DNA of 28,172 nt from JBGTBD01 sp041749475 (GCA_041749475.1 JBGTBD010000017.1:1-28172), one strand, 5' to 3'. Shown: positions 13,904-21,880, counted from the first letter of the stretch. Notes: a model not told the origin generated them from the sequence alone. Numbers and translations: made by a program.

Positions 13904-14932
13904 TCAGAACGGGTCTTCAAACTTACGTGCCAGGTCTTCGATGTTCTCTGGCGGCCAGTTGGTGACTTCCATGCCGAATTTCAGGCCCATGCTGGTCAGT
14001 ACTTCTTTGATCTCGTTCAGGGATTTACGACCGAAGTTCGGGGTCTTCAACATTTCGCTCTCGGTTTTCTGCACGAGGTCACCGATATAGACGATGTTAT
14101 CGTTCTTCAGGCAATTCGCGGAACGCACGGAGAGTTCGAGTTCGTCGACTTTCTTCAGCAAGTACGGGCTGAACGGCAATTCTGCGCGCTCGCCTTTATC
14201 TTTCGCTTCCGGCTCATCTTCGAAGTTCACGAAGAGGCGCAGCTGGTCTTGCAGGATACGCGCGGACAAGGCCACGGAATCTTCCGGAGCGATGGACCCA
14301 TCGGTTTCCACGTCAATGGAAAGCTTATCATAATCGGTACGCTGGCCAACGCGGGCGTTCTCGACTTTGAACGCAACGTTCACCACGGGGGAGAACAGAG
14401 CGTCAACCGGGATAACACCAATCGGCTGGTCTTCCTGGCGATTGCGCGACGCAGGCACATAGCCTTTGCCGACTTCAACTACGAATTCCATGTTGATCTT
14501 CGCGCCTTTATCCAGCGTGCAGATGACGAGGTCTTTATTGATGACATCGAGATCAGACGGGGTCTGGATCTGGGCAGCGGTGATTTCGCCCGGGCCGGTC
14601 GCGATCAGGGTCATGCGTTTTTTCTCTTCGGAATGCGCGCGGAGGCGAAGTTCCTTGATGTTGAGGACGACGTTGGTCACGTCTTCACGCACACCGGGGA
14701 TGGAAGAGAATTCATGCAGCACACCTTCGATTTTCACGTAGGTGACGGCAGCGCCTTGCAGCGAGGAAAGGAGAATACGGCGCAGTGCCACGCCGAGGGT
14801 CATGCCGAGGCCGCGCTCAAGCGGTTCCGCGACGATGGTAGCGCGGTTGCGCTCTTTGCCGGACTGGCTGGTATTGATGCCCAGTTTCTGCGGTTTAATC
14901 AGGTCTTGCCAATTTTTATTGAGTAAGCTCAT
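13904..14932 (-). CDS. rpoA: RNA polymerase alpha subunit
   Basis: The 342-aa protein is the alpha subunit, whose dimer nucleates RNA polymerase assembly and contacts activators and UP elements. The N-terminal domain shows the dimer/beta-contact sequence VAEPLERGLGMTLGVALRRILLSSLQGAAV (about 35-64) and IGVIPVDALFSPV. The C-terminal domain carries the DNA-binding helix-hairpin-helix segment with ELELSVRSANCLKNDNI and KTPNFGRKSLNEIKEVL. The length is typical of alphaproteobacteria. AGGA lies close before the ATG. It lies between rpsK and rplQ as in other alphaproteobacteria and ends with TGA. Confidence 0.99.
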   Translation of the reverse strand: MSLLNKNWQDLIKPQKLGINTSQSGKERNRATIVAEPLERGLGMTLGVALRRILLSSLQGAAVTYVKIEGVLHEFSSIPGVREDVTNVVLNIKELRLRAHSEEKKRMTLIATGPGEITAAQIQTPSDLDVINKDLVICTLDKGAKINMEFVVEVGKGYVPASRNRQEDQPIGVIPVDALFSPVVNVAFKVENARVGQRTDYDKLSIDVETDGSIAPEDSVALSARILQDQLRLFVNFEDEPEAKDKGERAELPFSPYLLKKVDELELSVRSANCLKNDNIVYIGDLVQKTESEMLKTPNFGRKSLNEIKEVLTSMGLKFGMEVTNWPPENIEDLARKFEDPF

Positions 14933-14983
14933 GGTCCTGCCTTATCGGTCTGTTATTGAACGTAGGAAACGAAGTATAAACAA

Positions 14984-15373
14984 TTATACGCGGCGGCGCT
15001 TCGGAGGGCGGCAGCCATTATGCGGGATCGGCGTCACGTCCTTGATGGAGGTGATGTTGAACCCGATGGACTGCAGCGCGCGAAGGGCGGACTCACGACC
15101 AGCGCCGGGGCCTTTGACTTCGACCTCAACGGTTTTCATGCCGTGTTCCTGTGCTTTGCGGCCAGCGTTCTCAGCGGCGATCTGCGCCGCGTACGGGGTG
15201 GATTTACGCGACCCCTTGAAGCCGTGGCAGCCTGCGGACGACCATGCCACCGTGTTACCATTGGTATCGGTGATGGTGATGATCGTATTGTTGAAGGACG
15301 CGTTGACGTGGGCCACACCGGCGACCACGATTTTCTTGTCTTTTTTCTTAACTTTAGCTTGCTCGGTTGCCAT
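14984..15373 (-). CDS. rpsK: 30S ribosomal protein S11
   Basis: The 129-aa protein of the small-subunit platform shows the S11 hallmarks GVAHVNASFNNTIITITD, NTVAWSSAGCHGFKGSRKSTPYAAQIAAE, VKGPGAGRESALRAL and the basic end DVTPIPHNGCRPPKRRRV. The N-terminus is slightly longer and Lys-rich (KVKKKDKK), as is common in this class. It starts seven bases after the rpsM stop, in the same transcription unit, and precedes rpoA. Stop TAA. Confidence 0.99.
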   Translation of the reverse strand: MATEQAKVKKKDKKIVVAGVAHVNASFNNTIITITDTNGNTVAWSSAGCHGFKGSRKSTPYAAQIAAENAGRKAQEHGMKTVEVEVKGPGAGRESALRALQSIGFNITSIKDVTPIPHNGCRPPKRRRV

Positions 15374-15380
15374 ACATTAC

Positions 15381-15758
15381 CTATTTCGTCGTTTTCTTTT
15401 TGCCCGCGATAGCGACCGCTTTCCCTTTACGGGTGCGGGCGTTGCAACGGGTGCGTTGACCACGTACCGGCAGGCGCTTACGGTGACGGAGGCCACGGTA
15501 GCAGCCCAAATCCATCAGGCGTTTCACGCTCATGGAAACTTCACGGCGAAGCTCGCCTTCCACGGTATAATCGCGGTCGATAATCTCGCGGAGCTTGATA
15601 ACTTCGCTTTCGTTCAGCTGGTGAACGCGCGTTTCGCTCGTCAGTCCAGCCTTCTGGACGATATCTTTTGCAGTCGTCCGCCCGATACCATGGATATAGG
15701 TCAGCGCAATTTCAAGGCGCTTGGCGGAGGGAATATTTACACCGGCAATACGAGCCAC
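15381..15758 (-). CDS. rpsM: 30S ribosomal protein S13
   Basis: The 125-aa protein of the small-subunit head contacts the P-site tRNA and the intersubunit bridge. It begins MARIAGVNIPSAKRLEIALTYI, contains the helix-hairpin motif HGIGRTTAKDI and the conserved segment DLGCYRGLRHRKRLPVRGQRT, and ends in the basic tail RKGKAVAIAGKKKTTK. There is a 99-bp gap after adk with some inverted repetition. rpmJ, found before rpsM in many bacteria, is absent here. Confidence 0.99.
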   Translation of the reverse strand: MARIAGVNIPSAKRLEIALTYIHGIGRTTAKDIVQKAGLTSETRVHQLNESEVIKLREIIDRDYTVEGELRREVSMSVKRLMDLGCYRGLRHRKRLPVRGQRTRCNARTRKGKAVAIAGKKKTTK

Positions 15759-15857
15759 GTTCTACCTCATTCGTTTAAAAAATTCTGTTTCTCAAATTTC
15801 CGGGAGCCCGGTCGCAAAAGCCAATGAATCTGCGGCTTTCCACGCAAGAGGGCTGAA

Positions 15858-16544
15858 TCATACGCAGATTTTACTTGAAGTCAATCCTCTATTGTCAAGG
15901 AGCAATGCTTTTATTTCACCCCTCACGGCAGCCATATCGGCCATGCCATCCACACTCACCAGAACCCCTTGATTTTCATAATAAGGAAGCAGCGGCGCGG
16001 TCATCTGGTGATAGGATTCCAGACGTTTGGCGACGGTTTCGGCCTTATCATCCTCACGGCGCAGGAAATCGGTCCCGGAGCACTTATCGCACACCCCCGC
16101 TTTCTGAGGCTGCTTATTGGCGTCATGATAACCTTCCCCGCAGCTTTTGCAGGAATAACGGCCCGAAATGCGCTCGACGAGGATGGCGTCGTTGACTTCC
16201 AACTCGATGACGCTATCAATCTTTTTACCTTCTTTTTTCAACATGATGTCCAGCGCCTCGGCCTGAGCGAGCGTGCGCGGGAAGCCATCGAGGATGAACC
16301 CTTTGGCGCAATCCGGCTCGGCGATGCGCTCGCGGATAAGATTCACCATAATGTCGTCAGCGACCAATTGGCCGTTCTTCATCACCTCGGCGACGTGTTT
16401 ACCGATATCCGACCCCGACGCGGCGGCGGCGCGGAGCATGTCCCCGGTCGAGAGTTTAGCCAAGCCGAAATCTTCCTGAAGGTACGAAGCTTGCGTCCCT
16501 TTCCCTGCACCGGGAGGGCCAAGAAGGATCAGTTTCATACTCAT
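15858..16544 (-). CDS. adk: Adenylate kinase with zinc-binding lid
   Basis: The 228-aa enzyme interconverts ATP, AMP and ADP. The P-loop GPPGAGKGT is at 9-17, the AMP-binding region STGDMLRAAAASGS follows, the FILDGFPRT motif is at 83-91, and the lid domain lies around 127-165. The lid has four cysteines as CKSC (132, 135) and CDKC (152, 155), a structural zinc site like that of Gram-positive and some alphaproteobacterial kinases and unlike the E. coli enzyme. The ATG overlaps the secY TGA (ATGA), so it is translationally coupled to secY. If the secY amber codon stopped translation, adk translation would have to restart after about 570 untranslated bases. The position between secY and rpsM is the usual alphaproteobacterial arrangement. 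Confidence 0.98.
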   Translation of the reverse strand: MSMKLILLGPPGAGKGTQASYLQEDFGLAKLSTGDMLRAAAASGSDIGKHVAEVMKNGQLVADDIMVNLIRERIAEPDCAKGFILDGFPRTLAQAEALDIMLKKEGKKIDSVIELEVNDAILVERISGRYSCKSCGEGYHDANKQPQKAGVCDKCSGTDFLRREDDKAETVAKRLESYHQMTAPLLPYYENQGVLVSVDGMADMAAVRGEIKALLLDNRGLTSSKICV

Positions 16545-17881
16545 TTACGGCTCCGTAATTTAGCTTTCTTGATGAGGCCTTCATACTGGTGGGCGAAGAG
16601 ATGCGACTGCACCTGACCCACGAAATCCATCATCACGTTAACAACAATGAGAAGACTAGTTCCGCCGAGATAGAACGGCACGGAATATTTGGCGATCAAT
16701 ATCTCCGGGATACTGCACACGAAGGCAAGGTAAATAGCACCGGCGACGGTCAGGCGAGTGATCATGTAATCAAGATAATCAGCCGTGTTCTTACCCGGAC
16801 GGATACCGGCAATGAACCCACCGTTCTTTTTCAGATTCTCCGCCGTCTCCTCCGGGTTGAATACCACGGACGTATAGAAGAAGCAGAAGAAGATGATGAT
16901 CGCGACATAGAGCGCGATATAAAGCGGTTGCCCGTGGCCAAGATAGGCGCTCACCGTGGCGAGGAACCCGGTCTCCCCACCGGAATTGAACCGCGCCAGC
17001 GTCAGCGGGAATAAGAGGAGCGACGAAGCGAAGATCGGCGGGATGACCCCGGCCATGTTCAGTTTCAGCGGCATATGGGTAGTGGCGCCAGAATAGAGTG
17101 TATTGCCGACCTGACGTTTCGGCTACTGGATGACGACGCGGCGATGCGCGCGCTCCATGAACACGATGAACGCGACCAGCGCCAGCGCCAGCAGGACGAT
17201 GAGCAGGATGACGCCCGTGCTGAGCACGCCCGTGCGTCCCATCTCGAACATGCTGGCGAGCGAGGCGGGCAAATGCGCCGTGATCCCTGCGAAGATGATG
17301 AGCGACGTGCCGTTCCCGATGCCGCGGGCGGTAATCTGTTCACCCAGCCAGACGAGGAACATCGTCCCCCCGACCAGTGTGACCACGGTGGTGAAACGGA
17401 ACATGATGCCGGGATCGATGACGGCGGAGCCGCTCGGCCCCGTGGTGCCTTCCAACCCCGTTGCGATGCCGTATGCCTGAATGGCGGCAAGGATGACTGT
17501 GCCATAGCGCGTATATTGGTTGATCTTGCGGCGACCCGCTTCGCCTTCTTTCTTCAGCGCCGCCAGTTGCGGCACGGCCACCGTCATCAACTGGATGATG
17601 ATGGACGCCGAGATATAGGGTAAAATCGCCAGCGCGAAGATGGTCATCCGGCCCAGCGCACCCCCGGAGAACATGTTGAACAGACCAAGGATGTCGCCCC
17701 CTTGCGAATGGAATATTTCATCCAACACGTTGGGGTCGATGCCCGGAATCGGAATATACGTCCCGATACGATAGACGATGAGCGCGCCAAGAACGAACAA
17801 AAGCCGCGCTTTCAGCTCGGTCGCCCGGGAGAGCACGCCCATATTGAGGTTGGATGCGAGACGTTCAGCGGCGGAGGTCAT
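16541..17881 (-). CDS. secY: Protein translocase subunit SecY, interrupted by an in-frame TAG at codon 253
   Basis: SecY is the essential channel of the Sec translocon. The frame is intact over 447 codons, the normal length, with ten hydrophobic segments: residues 1-252 hold TM1-TM6 (with IPIPGID, the plug-containing first periplasmic region, and ILPYISASIIIQL), and the rest hold TM7-TM10 with MAGVIPPIFASSLLLFP, NPEETAENLKKNGGFIAGIRPG and a C-terminus ending LRSRK. Codon 253 (17123-17125) is TAG where homologues have Tyr in the cytoplasmic loop: the reading runs RRVVIQ, stop, PKRQVGN. The code after the stop is fully conserved, so the gene has not decayed. An internal ATG at 17074 (MPLKLN) has no ribosome binding site. 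TAG ends several other genes here, so global reassignment is unlikely; sequencing error, suppressed mutation or readthrough remain. A terminator and a probable promoter lie upstream; adk overlaps downstream. Confidence 0.95.
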
Positions 17882-17922
17882 GTGTGTCAGATTCCTGTGA
17901 ATAAATGCTAGTGTGTTGGTAT

Positions 17923-17951
17923 GGTATATTTAAGCGATATTGGCAAGTCAC
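17923..17951 (-). promoter_or_regulatory. Probable promoter for secY-adk-rpsM-rpsK-rpoA-rplQ
   Basis: On the minus strand GTGACT (17946-17951) is followed after 17 bp by TATACC (17923-17928), four of six matches each to the sigma70 consensus at optimal spacing, in AT-rich sequence just behind the rplO terminator. An overlapping TTGCCA is an alternative -35 with a poorer -10. It would start a short leader about 35-40 nt before the secY ATG. The preceding terminator makes some promoter here necessary. Confidence 0.55.
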
Positions 17952-17985
17952 GAAAATGTGTCAGTGGGCCATTGTGCAGAAAAAA

Positions 17986-18016
17986 ATAGCCCGGTGAGAC
18001 ATACTCTCCGGGCTAT
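17986..18016 (-). terminator. Strong bidirectional intrinsic terminator between rplO and secY
   Basis: ATAGCCCGG (17986-17994) pairs with CCGGGCTAT (18008-18016), with an inner GAG/CTC extension and a 5-base loop. On the minus strand the stem is followed by a run of seven T (17980-17986); on the plus strand it is followed by a T-run as well. This is a textbook rho-independent terminator placed 27 bp after the rplO stop, inside what is normally one spc operon. Confidence 0.9.
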
Positions 18017-18042
18017 GTTTTTTTGAAACGCGGAGAGAACAG

Positions 18043-18507
18043 TTATGCCGCTTCCGCAACCTTCACGCTGCCGCCTGCTTTTTCCACCGCCGCTTGCGCG
18101 GTTTTGGAGGCTTTATCGACAGTGATGGTGACTTTGCTTTTCAACTCGCCCTTGCTGAGTAATTTCACCGGGTTGGAATTGCTGCGAATGATGCCCGCAT
18201 TGATGAGCGCTTCCGTATCAATTGCTTTGGACGCATCGAGCGTTTTCGCTTCGATGGCGCGTTGCAAGTCACCAAGATTCACCACGCGGTAATCGACGCG
18301 CGAGATGTTCTTGAAGCCCCGCTTCGGCAGACGACGGTGAATAGGAGTTTGCCCCCCTTCGAAACCGTTGATGCTCACACCGGTACGGGATTTTTGACCC
18401 TTATACCCACGGCCAGCCGTTTTGCCTTTGCCGGAACCGACACCGCGGCCCACGCGCATCTTGCCTTTACGACTACCGGGATTGTCTGCGATTTGATTGA
18501 GTTGCAT
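18043..18507 (-). CDS. rplO: 50S ribosomal protein L15
   Basis: The 154-aa large-subunit protein starts MQLNQIADNPGSRKGKMRVGRGVGSGKGKTAGRGYKGQKSR, the Gly/Lys/Arg-rich L15 N-terminal extension that threads into 23S rRNA, then FEGGQTPIHRRLPKRGF and a C-terminal globular domain. It ends with a short Ala-rich tail. AAGGA precedes the ATG. It is the last gene before a strong terminator, so it closes the middle transcription unit of the cluster (rplD to rplO). Confidence 0.98.
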   Translation of the reverse strand: MQLNQIADNPGSRKGKMRVGRGVGSGKGKTAGRGYKGQKSRTGVSINGFEGGQTPIHRRLPKRGFKNISRVDYRVVNLGDLQRAIEAKTLDASKAIDTEALINAGIIRSNSNPVKLLSKGELKSKVTITVDKASKTAQAAVEKAGGSVKVAEAA

Positions 18508-18520
18508 GATTCTAATCCTT

Positions 18521-18727
18521 CTATTCTTCGACGATCTGCACCAGATGCTGCACGCTGCGGATCATGCCGCGTACTTCCGGCGTATCGACCAGCGTTTTCT
18601 GGCGGTTAATCTTGTTGAGGCCGAGACCGATGAGCGTACCGCGCTGGTCTTGCGTACGACCAATCGGGCTGCCGATCTGTTTCACGGTAACGGTTTTGCC
18701 TGTTGCTGCTTTTTGTGCTTTTGCCAT
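18521..18727 (-). CDS. rpmD: 50S ribosomal protein L30
   Basis: The 68-aa protein has the L30 core KTVTVKQIGSPIGRTQDQRGTLIGLGLNKINRQKTLVDTPEVRGMI, ending LVQIVEE. A basic N-terminal extension of about 10 residues (MAKAQKAATG) precedes the usual start of the fold. It is packed between rpsE and rplO with gaps of about 12-13 bases, as expected in the spc block. Confidence 0.97.
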   Translation of the reverse strand: MAKAQKAATGKTVTVKQIGSPIGRTQDQRGTLIGLGLNKINRQKTLVDTPEVRGMIRSVQHLVQIVEE

Positions 18728-18739
18728 GATTCAGCTTCC

Positions 18740-19315
18740 TTATTCTGCTGCTACTGCTGCGGTTTCAGCTTTTACGCCCGTGGTGCGCGACCCTTCGCGA
18801 CGGCTGATGATCTCACCGATCTTCAGGTCACGCTTGGCGGCGATATCACGCGGCGCATTCAGGCCTTTCAGGGCGTCGAACGTCGCTTTCACCATGTTAT
18901 GCGGATTCGCCGAACCCATCGATTTCGCGACGACGTCGTGAATACCGAGCGCTTCGAACACAGCGCGCATCGGACCACCGGCGATGATACCCGTCCCCGC
19001 GGGAGCCGAACGCAGCATTACGCGGCCAGCGCCGTAATGCCCGCGCACGTCATGGTGCAGGGTACGCGCTTCGCGAAGCGGAACGCGGATCATGGACTTC
19101 TTGGCAGCTTCCGTCGCTTTACGCACGGCTTCCGGAACTTCCTTGGCTTTACCCGTACCATACCCGACGCGGCCTTTGCCATCACCGAGCACGACCAATG
19201 CTGCGAAGCCGAAACGACGGCCCCCTTTGACCACTTTCGCGACGCGGTTGATCGACACCAGACGGTCGATGAATTCGCTGCCTTCGCCTTGTTGATGCTG
19301 TTGTTGTTCGGCCAT
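18740..19315 (-). CDS. rpsE: 30S ribosomal protein S5
   Basis: The 191-aa protein contributes to translational accuracy near the mRNA entry channel. The dsRNA-binding-like N-domain reads FIDRLVSINRVAKVVKGGRRFGFAALVVLGDGKGRVGYGTGKAKEVPEAVRKA, and the C-domain includes GAGRVMLRSAPAGTGIIAGGPMRAVFEALG. The N-terminus has a Gln/Glu-rich lead (MAEQQQHQQGEGS), and the C-terminal tail of about 25 residues is Ala/Glu-rich. It is followed by rpmD and preceded by rplR in standard order. Confidence 0.99.
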   Translation of the reverse strand: MAEQQQHQQGEGSEFIDRLVSINRVAKVVKGGRRFGFAALVVLGDGKGRVGYGTGKAKEVPEAVRKATEAAKKSMIRVPLREARTLHHDVRGHYGAGRVMLRSAPAGTGIIAGGPMRAVFEALGIHDVVAKSMGSANPHNMVKATFDALKGLNAPRDIAAKRDLKIGEIISRREGSRTTGVKAETAAVAAE

Positions 19316-19349
19316 GAGTTTCGTCCTTAAAGTATGTAACTATGTTGAA

Positions 19350-19703
19350 TTAGAATGCCAGTCCGCCTTCACGTGCACCTTCAGCGAGGGCACGGACGCG
19401 GCCATGATAGAGATACCCGCCGCGATCAAACACGACCTGCTCGACCTTCAGTTCTTTCGCACGTTTCGCGATGAGCTGGCCGACTGCTTTCGCCGCTTCG
19501 ATAGTGGAGGTCTTCTTCAGCCCCAAATCCTTATCGAGCGACGATGCGGCAACGACGGTGACACCTTTGGTATCGTCAATCACTTGCGCATAGATGTGCT
19601 GGCCCGAACGGAATACCGACAGGCGCGGCTTGCCGCCTGCGCGCTTGCGAAGTGCGATGCGGGTACGTTCCCGACGGCGGTCAAAACTGGTGATCTTTTG
19701 CAT
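19350..19703 (-). CDS. rplR: 50S ribosomal protein L18
   Basis: The 117-aa 5S rRNA-binding protein begins MQKITSFDRRRERTRIALRKRAGGKPRLSVFRSGQHIYAQVIDD and ends FDRGGYLYHGRVRALAEGAREGGLAF, both diagnostic of L18. Positioned between rplF and rpsE. The 34-base gap to rpsE is the largest in this part of the spc block but holds nothing notable. Confidence 0.99.
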   Translation of the reverse strand: MQKITSFDRRRERTRIALRKRAGGKPRLSVFRSGQHIYAQVIDDTKGVTVVAASSLDKDLGLKKTSTIEAAKAVGQLIAKRAKELKVEQVVFDRGGYLYHGRVRALAEGAREGGLAF

Positions 19704-19717
19704 GGTTTTATCTTCCC

Positions 19718-20251
19718 TTATTTCTTCTTGCCTTCTTTCATGCGAATCGTCTCGTCGGAGTAACGGACGCCCTTGCCTTTATACGGCTCGGGTTTACGCA
19801 ATGAACGAAGTTGGGCAGCCACTTGGCCGACCTGTTGCTTGTTAGCGCCTTTGATGGTGATCGAGGTTTGCTTATCGACCGAGATCGTGATCCCGGCGGG
19901 AATCACGAATTTGATTTCATGGCTGAAGCCGAGCGTCATGGTCAGCATGTTGTTCGCGACCGACGCACGGAAACCGACGCCTTTGATTTCGAGTGTTTTG
20001 GAGAAGCCGGTGGTCGCACCTTCGACCAGGCTCTTCACGTTACTGCGCACCGTACCCCACATCGCGCGGGAACGTTTCGAATCGTTGGCTGGCTTCACCC
20101 AGATCTTGCCGTCCGTGAACGATACGTCCACATCGCCGGTGATCGGCGTGGTAAGCTCGGCATTGTTGCCTTTCACCACGATTTTATCGGCCTGTACATC
20201 CACTTTCACAGAGGATGGAACTTCAACCGGCAATTTTCCCAAACGTGACAT
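19718..20251 (-). CDS. rplF: 50S ribosomal protein L6
   Basis: The 177-aa protein lies near the factor-binding stalk base. It starts MSRLGKLPVEVPSSVKVDVQADKIVVKGNNAEL, contains the linker region WGTVRSNVKSLVEGATTGFSKTLEIKGVGFRASV between two repeated alpha/beta domains, and ends with the L6 signature RSLRKPEPYKGKGVRYSDE followed by a basic tail. It follows rpsH by nine bases and precedes rplR in conserved order. Confidence 0.99.
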   Translation of the reverse strand: MSRLGKLPVEVPSSVKVDVQADKIVVKGNNAELTTPITGDVDVSFTDGKIWVKPANDSKRSRAMWGTVRSNVKSLVEGATTGFSKTLEIKGVGFRASVANNMLTMTLGFSHEIKFVIPAGITISVDKQTSITIKGANKQQVGQVAAQLRSLRKPEPYKGKGVRYSDETIRMKEGKKK

Positions 20252-20260
20252 TGTCTACTC

Positions 20261-20656
20261 CTAGAATACGCTGCAAAGCACTTCGCCACCGATATTCTTC
20301 TGGCGCGCTTCGTAATCGGACATGATGCCGGATGAAGTGGACAGGATAGAGATACCGAGGCCGTTGTTAATCGGACTCAAATTCTTGATCGCGGCATAGA
20401 CGCGACGACCGGGGGTGGAGGTACGCTTGATGCGGCGGATGACCGGCGTGCCTTCATAATATTTCAACTGGATCTCGATGTTTTTCTTGTTGTTCGCTTC
20501 TTGCACCTCGAAACCCATGATGTAGCCTTCCCGTTGCAGCACTTCGAGCACGCCTACGAGAAGCTTGGAATAATTCGCCATGATATGCGACAGACGGGCG
20601 TTCTGGCCGTTCTTGATGCGCGCGATCATGTCAGAGAGTAAATCGTTCATTGCCAT
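20261..20656 (-). CDS. rpsH: 30S ribosomal protein S8
   Basis: The 131-aa protein binds the central domain of 16S rRNA. The start MAMNDLLSDMIARIKNGQNA, the middle GFEVQEANNKKNIEIQLKYYEG and the C-terminal SIL-STSSGIMSDYEARQKNIGGEVLCSVF are classic S8. In E. coli S8 is the translational repressor of the spc operon; whether that holds here cannot be seen. Two Met codons are close together at the start (20656 and 20650); the first was chosen for its spacing to a GGA sequence. Confidence 0.99.
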   Translation of the reverse strand: MAMNDLLSDMIARIKNGQNARLSHIMANYSKLLVGVLEVLQREGYIMGFEVQEANNKKNIEIQLKYYEGTPVIRRIKRTSTPGRRVYAAIKNLSPINNGLGISILSTSSGIMSDYEARQKNIGGEVLCSVF

Positions 20657-20667
20657 AATCTAGTTCC

Positions 20668-20973
20668 TTACCAGCTGGACTTGATGAGACCCGGGATTTG
20701 ACCAAAGCCGCCAAGTTCGCGGAGGGCAATACGGGAGAGTTTGAATTTACGGTACACGGCGCGCGGACGACCCGTCAGCTCGCAACGGTTACGGTAGCGG
20801 TTCGCTGCGCTGTTGCGCGGCAGTTCCGCCAGCTTGATACTCGCGGCGAAACGCTCCTCGAACGGCAGTTCCTTGTTCATGATGGTCGCCTTCAGCTTAG
20901 CGCGCTTCGCACCATACTGCTTCGCCATGCGCTTACGCTTATTGTTTTTCTCGATCGAACTGGTCTTTGCCAT
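20668..20973 (-). CDS. rpsN: 30S ribosomal protein S14, zinc-independent long form
   Basis: The 101-aa protein is the long (C-minus) S14: MAKTSSIEKNNKRKRMAKQYGAKRAKLKATI, a middle ELPRNSAANRYRNRCELTGRPRAVYRKFKLSRIALRELG, and the invariant end GQIPGLIKSSW. It has only one cysteine and lacks the CxxC pairs of the zinc-binding short form. It starts five bases after the rplE stop. Confidence 0.99.
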   Translation of the reverse strand: MAKTSSIEKNNKRKRMAKQYGAKRAKLKATIMNKELPFEERFAASIKLAELPRNSAANRYRNRCELTGRPRAVYRKFKLSRIALRELGGFGQIPGLIKSSW

Positions 20974-20978
20974 GGTAC

Positions 20979-21527
20979 TTACGCTCCTGGTTTACGGAAG
21001 GGGAAGTTCAGGCCTTCCAGAAGGGCCTTCGCTTCGTCATTGCTATTGGCGGAGGTCACGACGATGATGTCGAACCCACGGACTTTTTCCACGCGATCGT
21101 AATTGATCTCGGGGAAGATGATATGTTCCTTGATGCCCATCGCATAATTGCCGCGGCCATCAAAGCTTTTCGGGGATACCCCGCGGAAGTCGCGGATGCG
21201 GGGCATCGCGACGTTGACGAGGCGGTCGAGGAATTCATACATGCGCTTGCCACGGAGCGTCACTTTGCACCCGATAGGCATATTCTCACGCAGCTTGAAC
21301 GAGGACTCAGATTTCTTCGCCTTAGTCACGATGGCTTTCTGGCCGGCGATAAGCGTGAGCTCGTCGGCGGCTTTCTGCGCGTTCTTGGTGTCAACCACGC
21401 AATCGCCCACGCCCATGTTGAGAACGATCTTCTCAAGGCGGGGAATCTGCATGACGTTTTCGTACGCGAACTGCTTTTGCAGCGCATCGCGTACTTTCGA
21501 ATGATATAATTCCTGCGTGTATGACAT
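20979..21527 (-). CDS. rplE: 50S ribosomal protein L5
   Basis: The 182-aa 5S rRNA-binding protein has the L5 motifs VMQIPRLEKIVLNMGVGD, QKAIVTKAKKSESSFKLRENMPIGCKVTLRGKRMYEFLDRLV and the loop PRIRDFRGVSPKSFDGRGNYAMGIKEHIIFPEI, ending with GFDIIVVTSA and a short tail. Ten bases separate it from rplX, and it is followed closely by rpsN, the conserved spc order. Confidence 0.99.
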   Translation of the reverse strand: MSYTQELYHSKVRDALQKQFAYENVMQIPRLEKIVLNMGVGDCVVDTKNAQKAADELTLIAGQKAIVTKAKKSESSFKLRENMPIGCKVTLRGKRMYEFLDRLVNVAMPRIRDFRGVSPKSFDGRGNYAMGIKEHIIFPEINYDRVEKVRGFDIIVVTSANSNDEAKALLEGLNFPFRKPGA

Positions 21528-21536
21528 GACTTCCTC

Positions 21537-21857
21537 TTAGTTCAGTACTTCGCCGGAGCCTTTGGCGACACGCGCCTTGGTTCCGTCTTTTAATATTTTG
21601 AATCCGACACGCGTAGCCTTGCCGCCTTTAGGGTCGGCGATGGCGACGTTGGAGATATGGATCGGCGCTTCCTTCAGCGTGATGCCGCCAGGGCCTTCAC
21701 GACCGGCGCGCTCATGCTTCTTCATCATATTAATGCCGGACACAATCAGGCGGGATTCCTTGGGAAATACTTTCACCACGGTCCCTTTTTTGCCCTTGTC
21801 CTTGCCGGTGAGCACGACGACTTCATCGTCTTTTTTAATTTTCAATTTCGGTTGCAT
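21537..21857 (-). CDS. rplX: 50S ribosomal protein L24
   Basis: The 106-aa assembly-initiator protein carries the KOW motif KKDDEVVVLTGKDKGKKGTVVKVFP near the N-terminus, then NMMKKHERAGREGPGGITLKEAPIHISNVAI and the C-terminal ATRVGFKILKDGTKARVAKGSG. It sits near the polypeptide exit site with L23. Order and spacing (23 bases after rplN) are standard. Confidence 0.99.
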   Translation of the reverse strand: MQPKLKIKKDDEVVVLTGKDKGKKGTVVKVFPKESRLIVSGINMMKKHERAGREGPGGITLKEAPIHISNVAIADPKGGKATRVGFKILKDGTKARVAKGSGEVLN

Positions 21858-21880
21858 GACCTTTTATCCTTCACAAATCC

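Noticed and set aside
14742..15827. 361-codon frame on the plus strand opposite rpoA, rpsK and rpsM
   Set aside because: It overlaps three conserved genes on the other strand; coding there is certain, so this is chance.
16541..17074. Genuine two-gene split secY with restart at MPLKLN
   Set aside because: The internal ATG has no ribosome binding site, and 16 conserved SecY residues between the TAG and that ATG would be lost from both halves.
16541..17125. Global reassignment of TAG to an amino acid, suggested by the secY amber codon
   Set aside because: tuf, rplC, rplP, rplQ, the DHS-like gene and the ATP12 gene all end at TAG at exactly the expected C-terminus, so TAG works as a stop in this genome.
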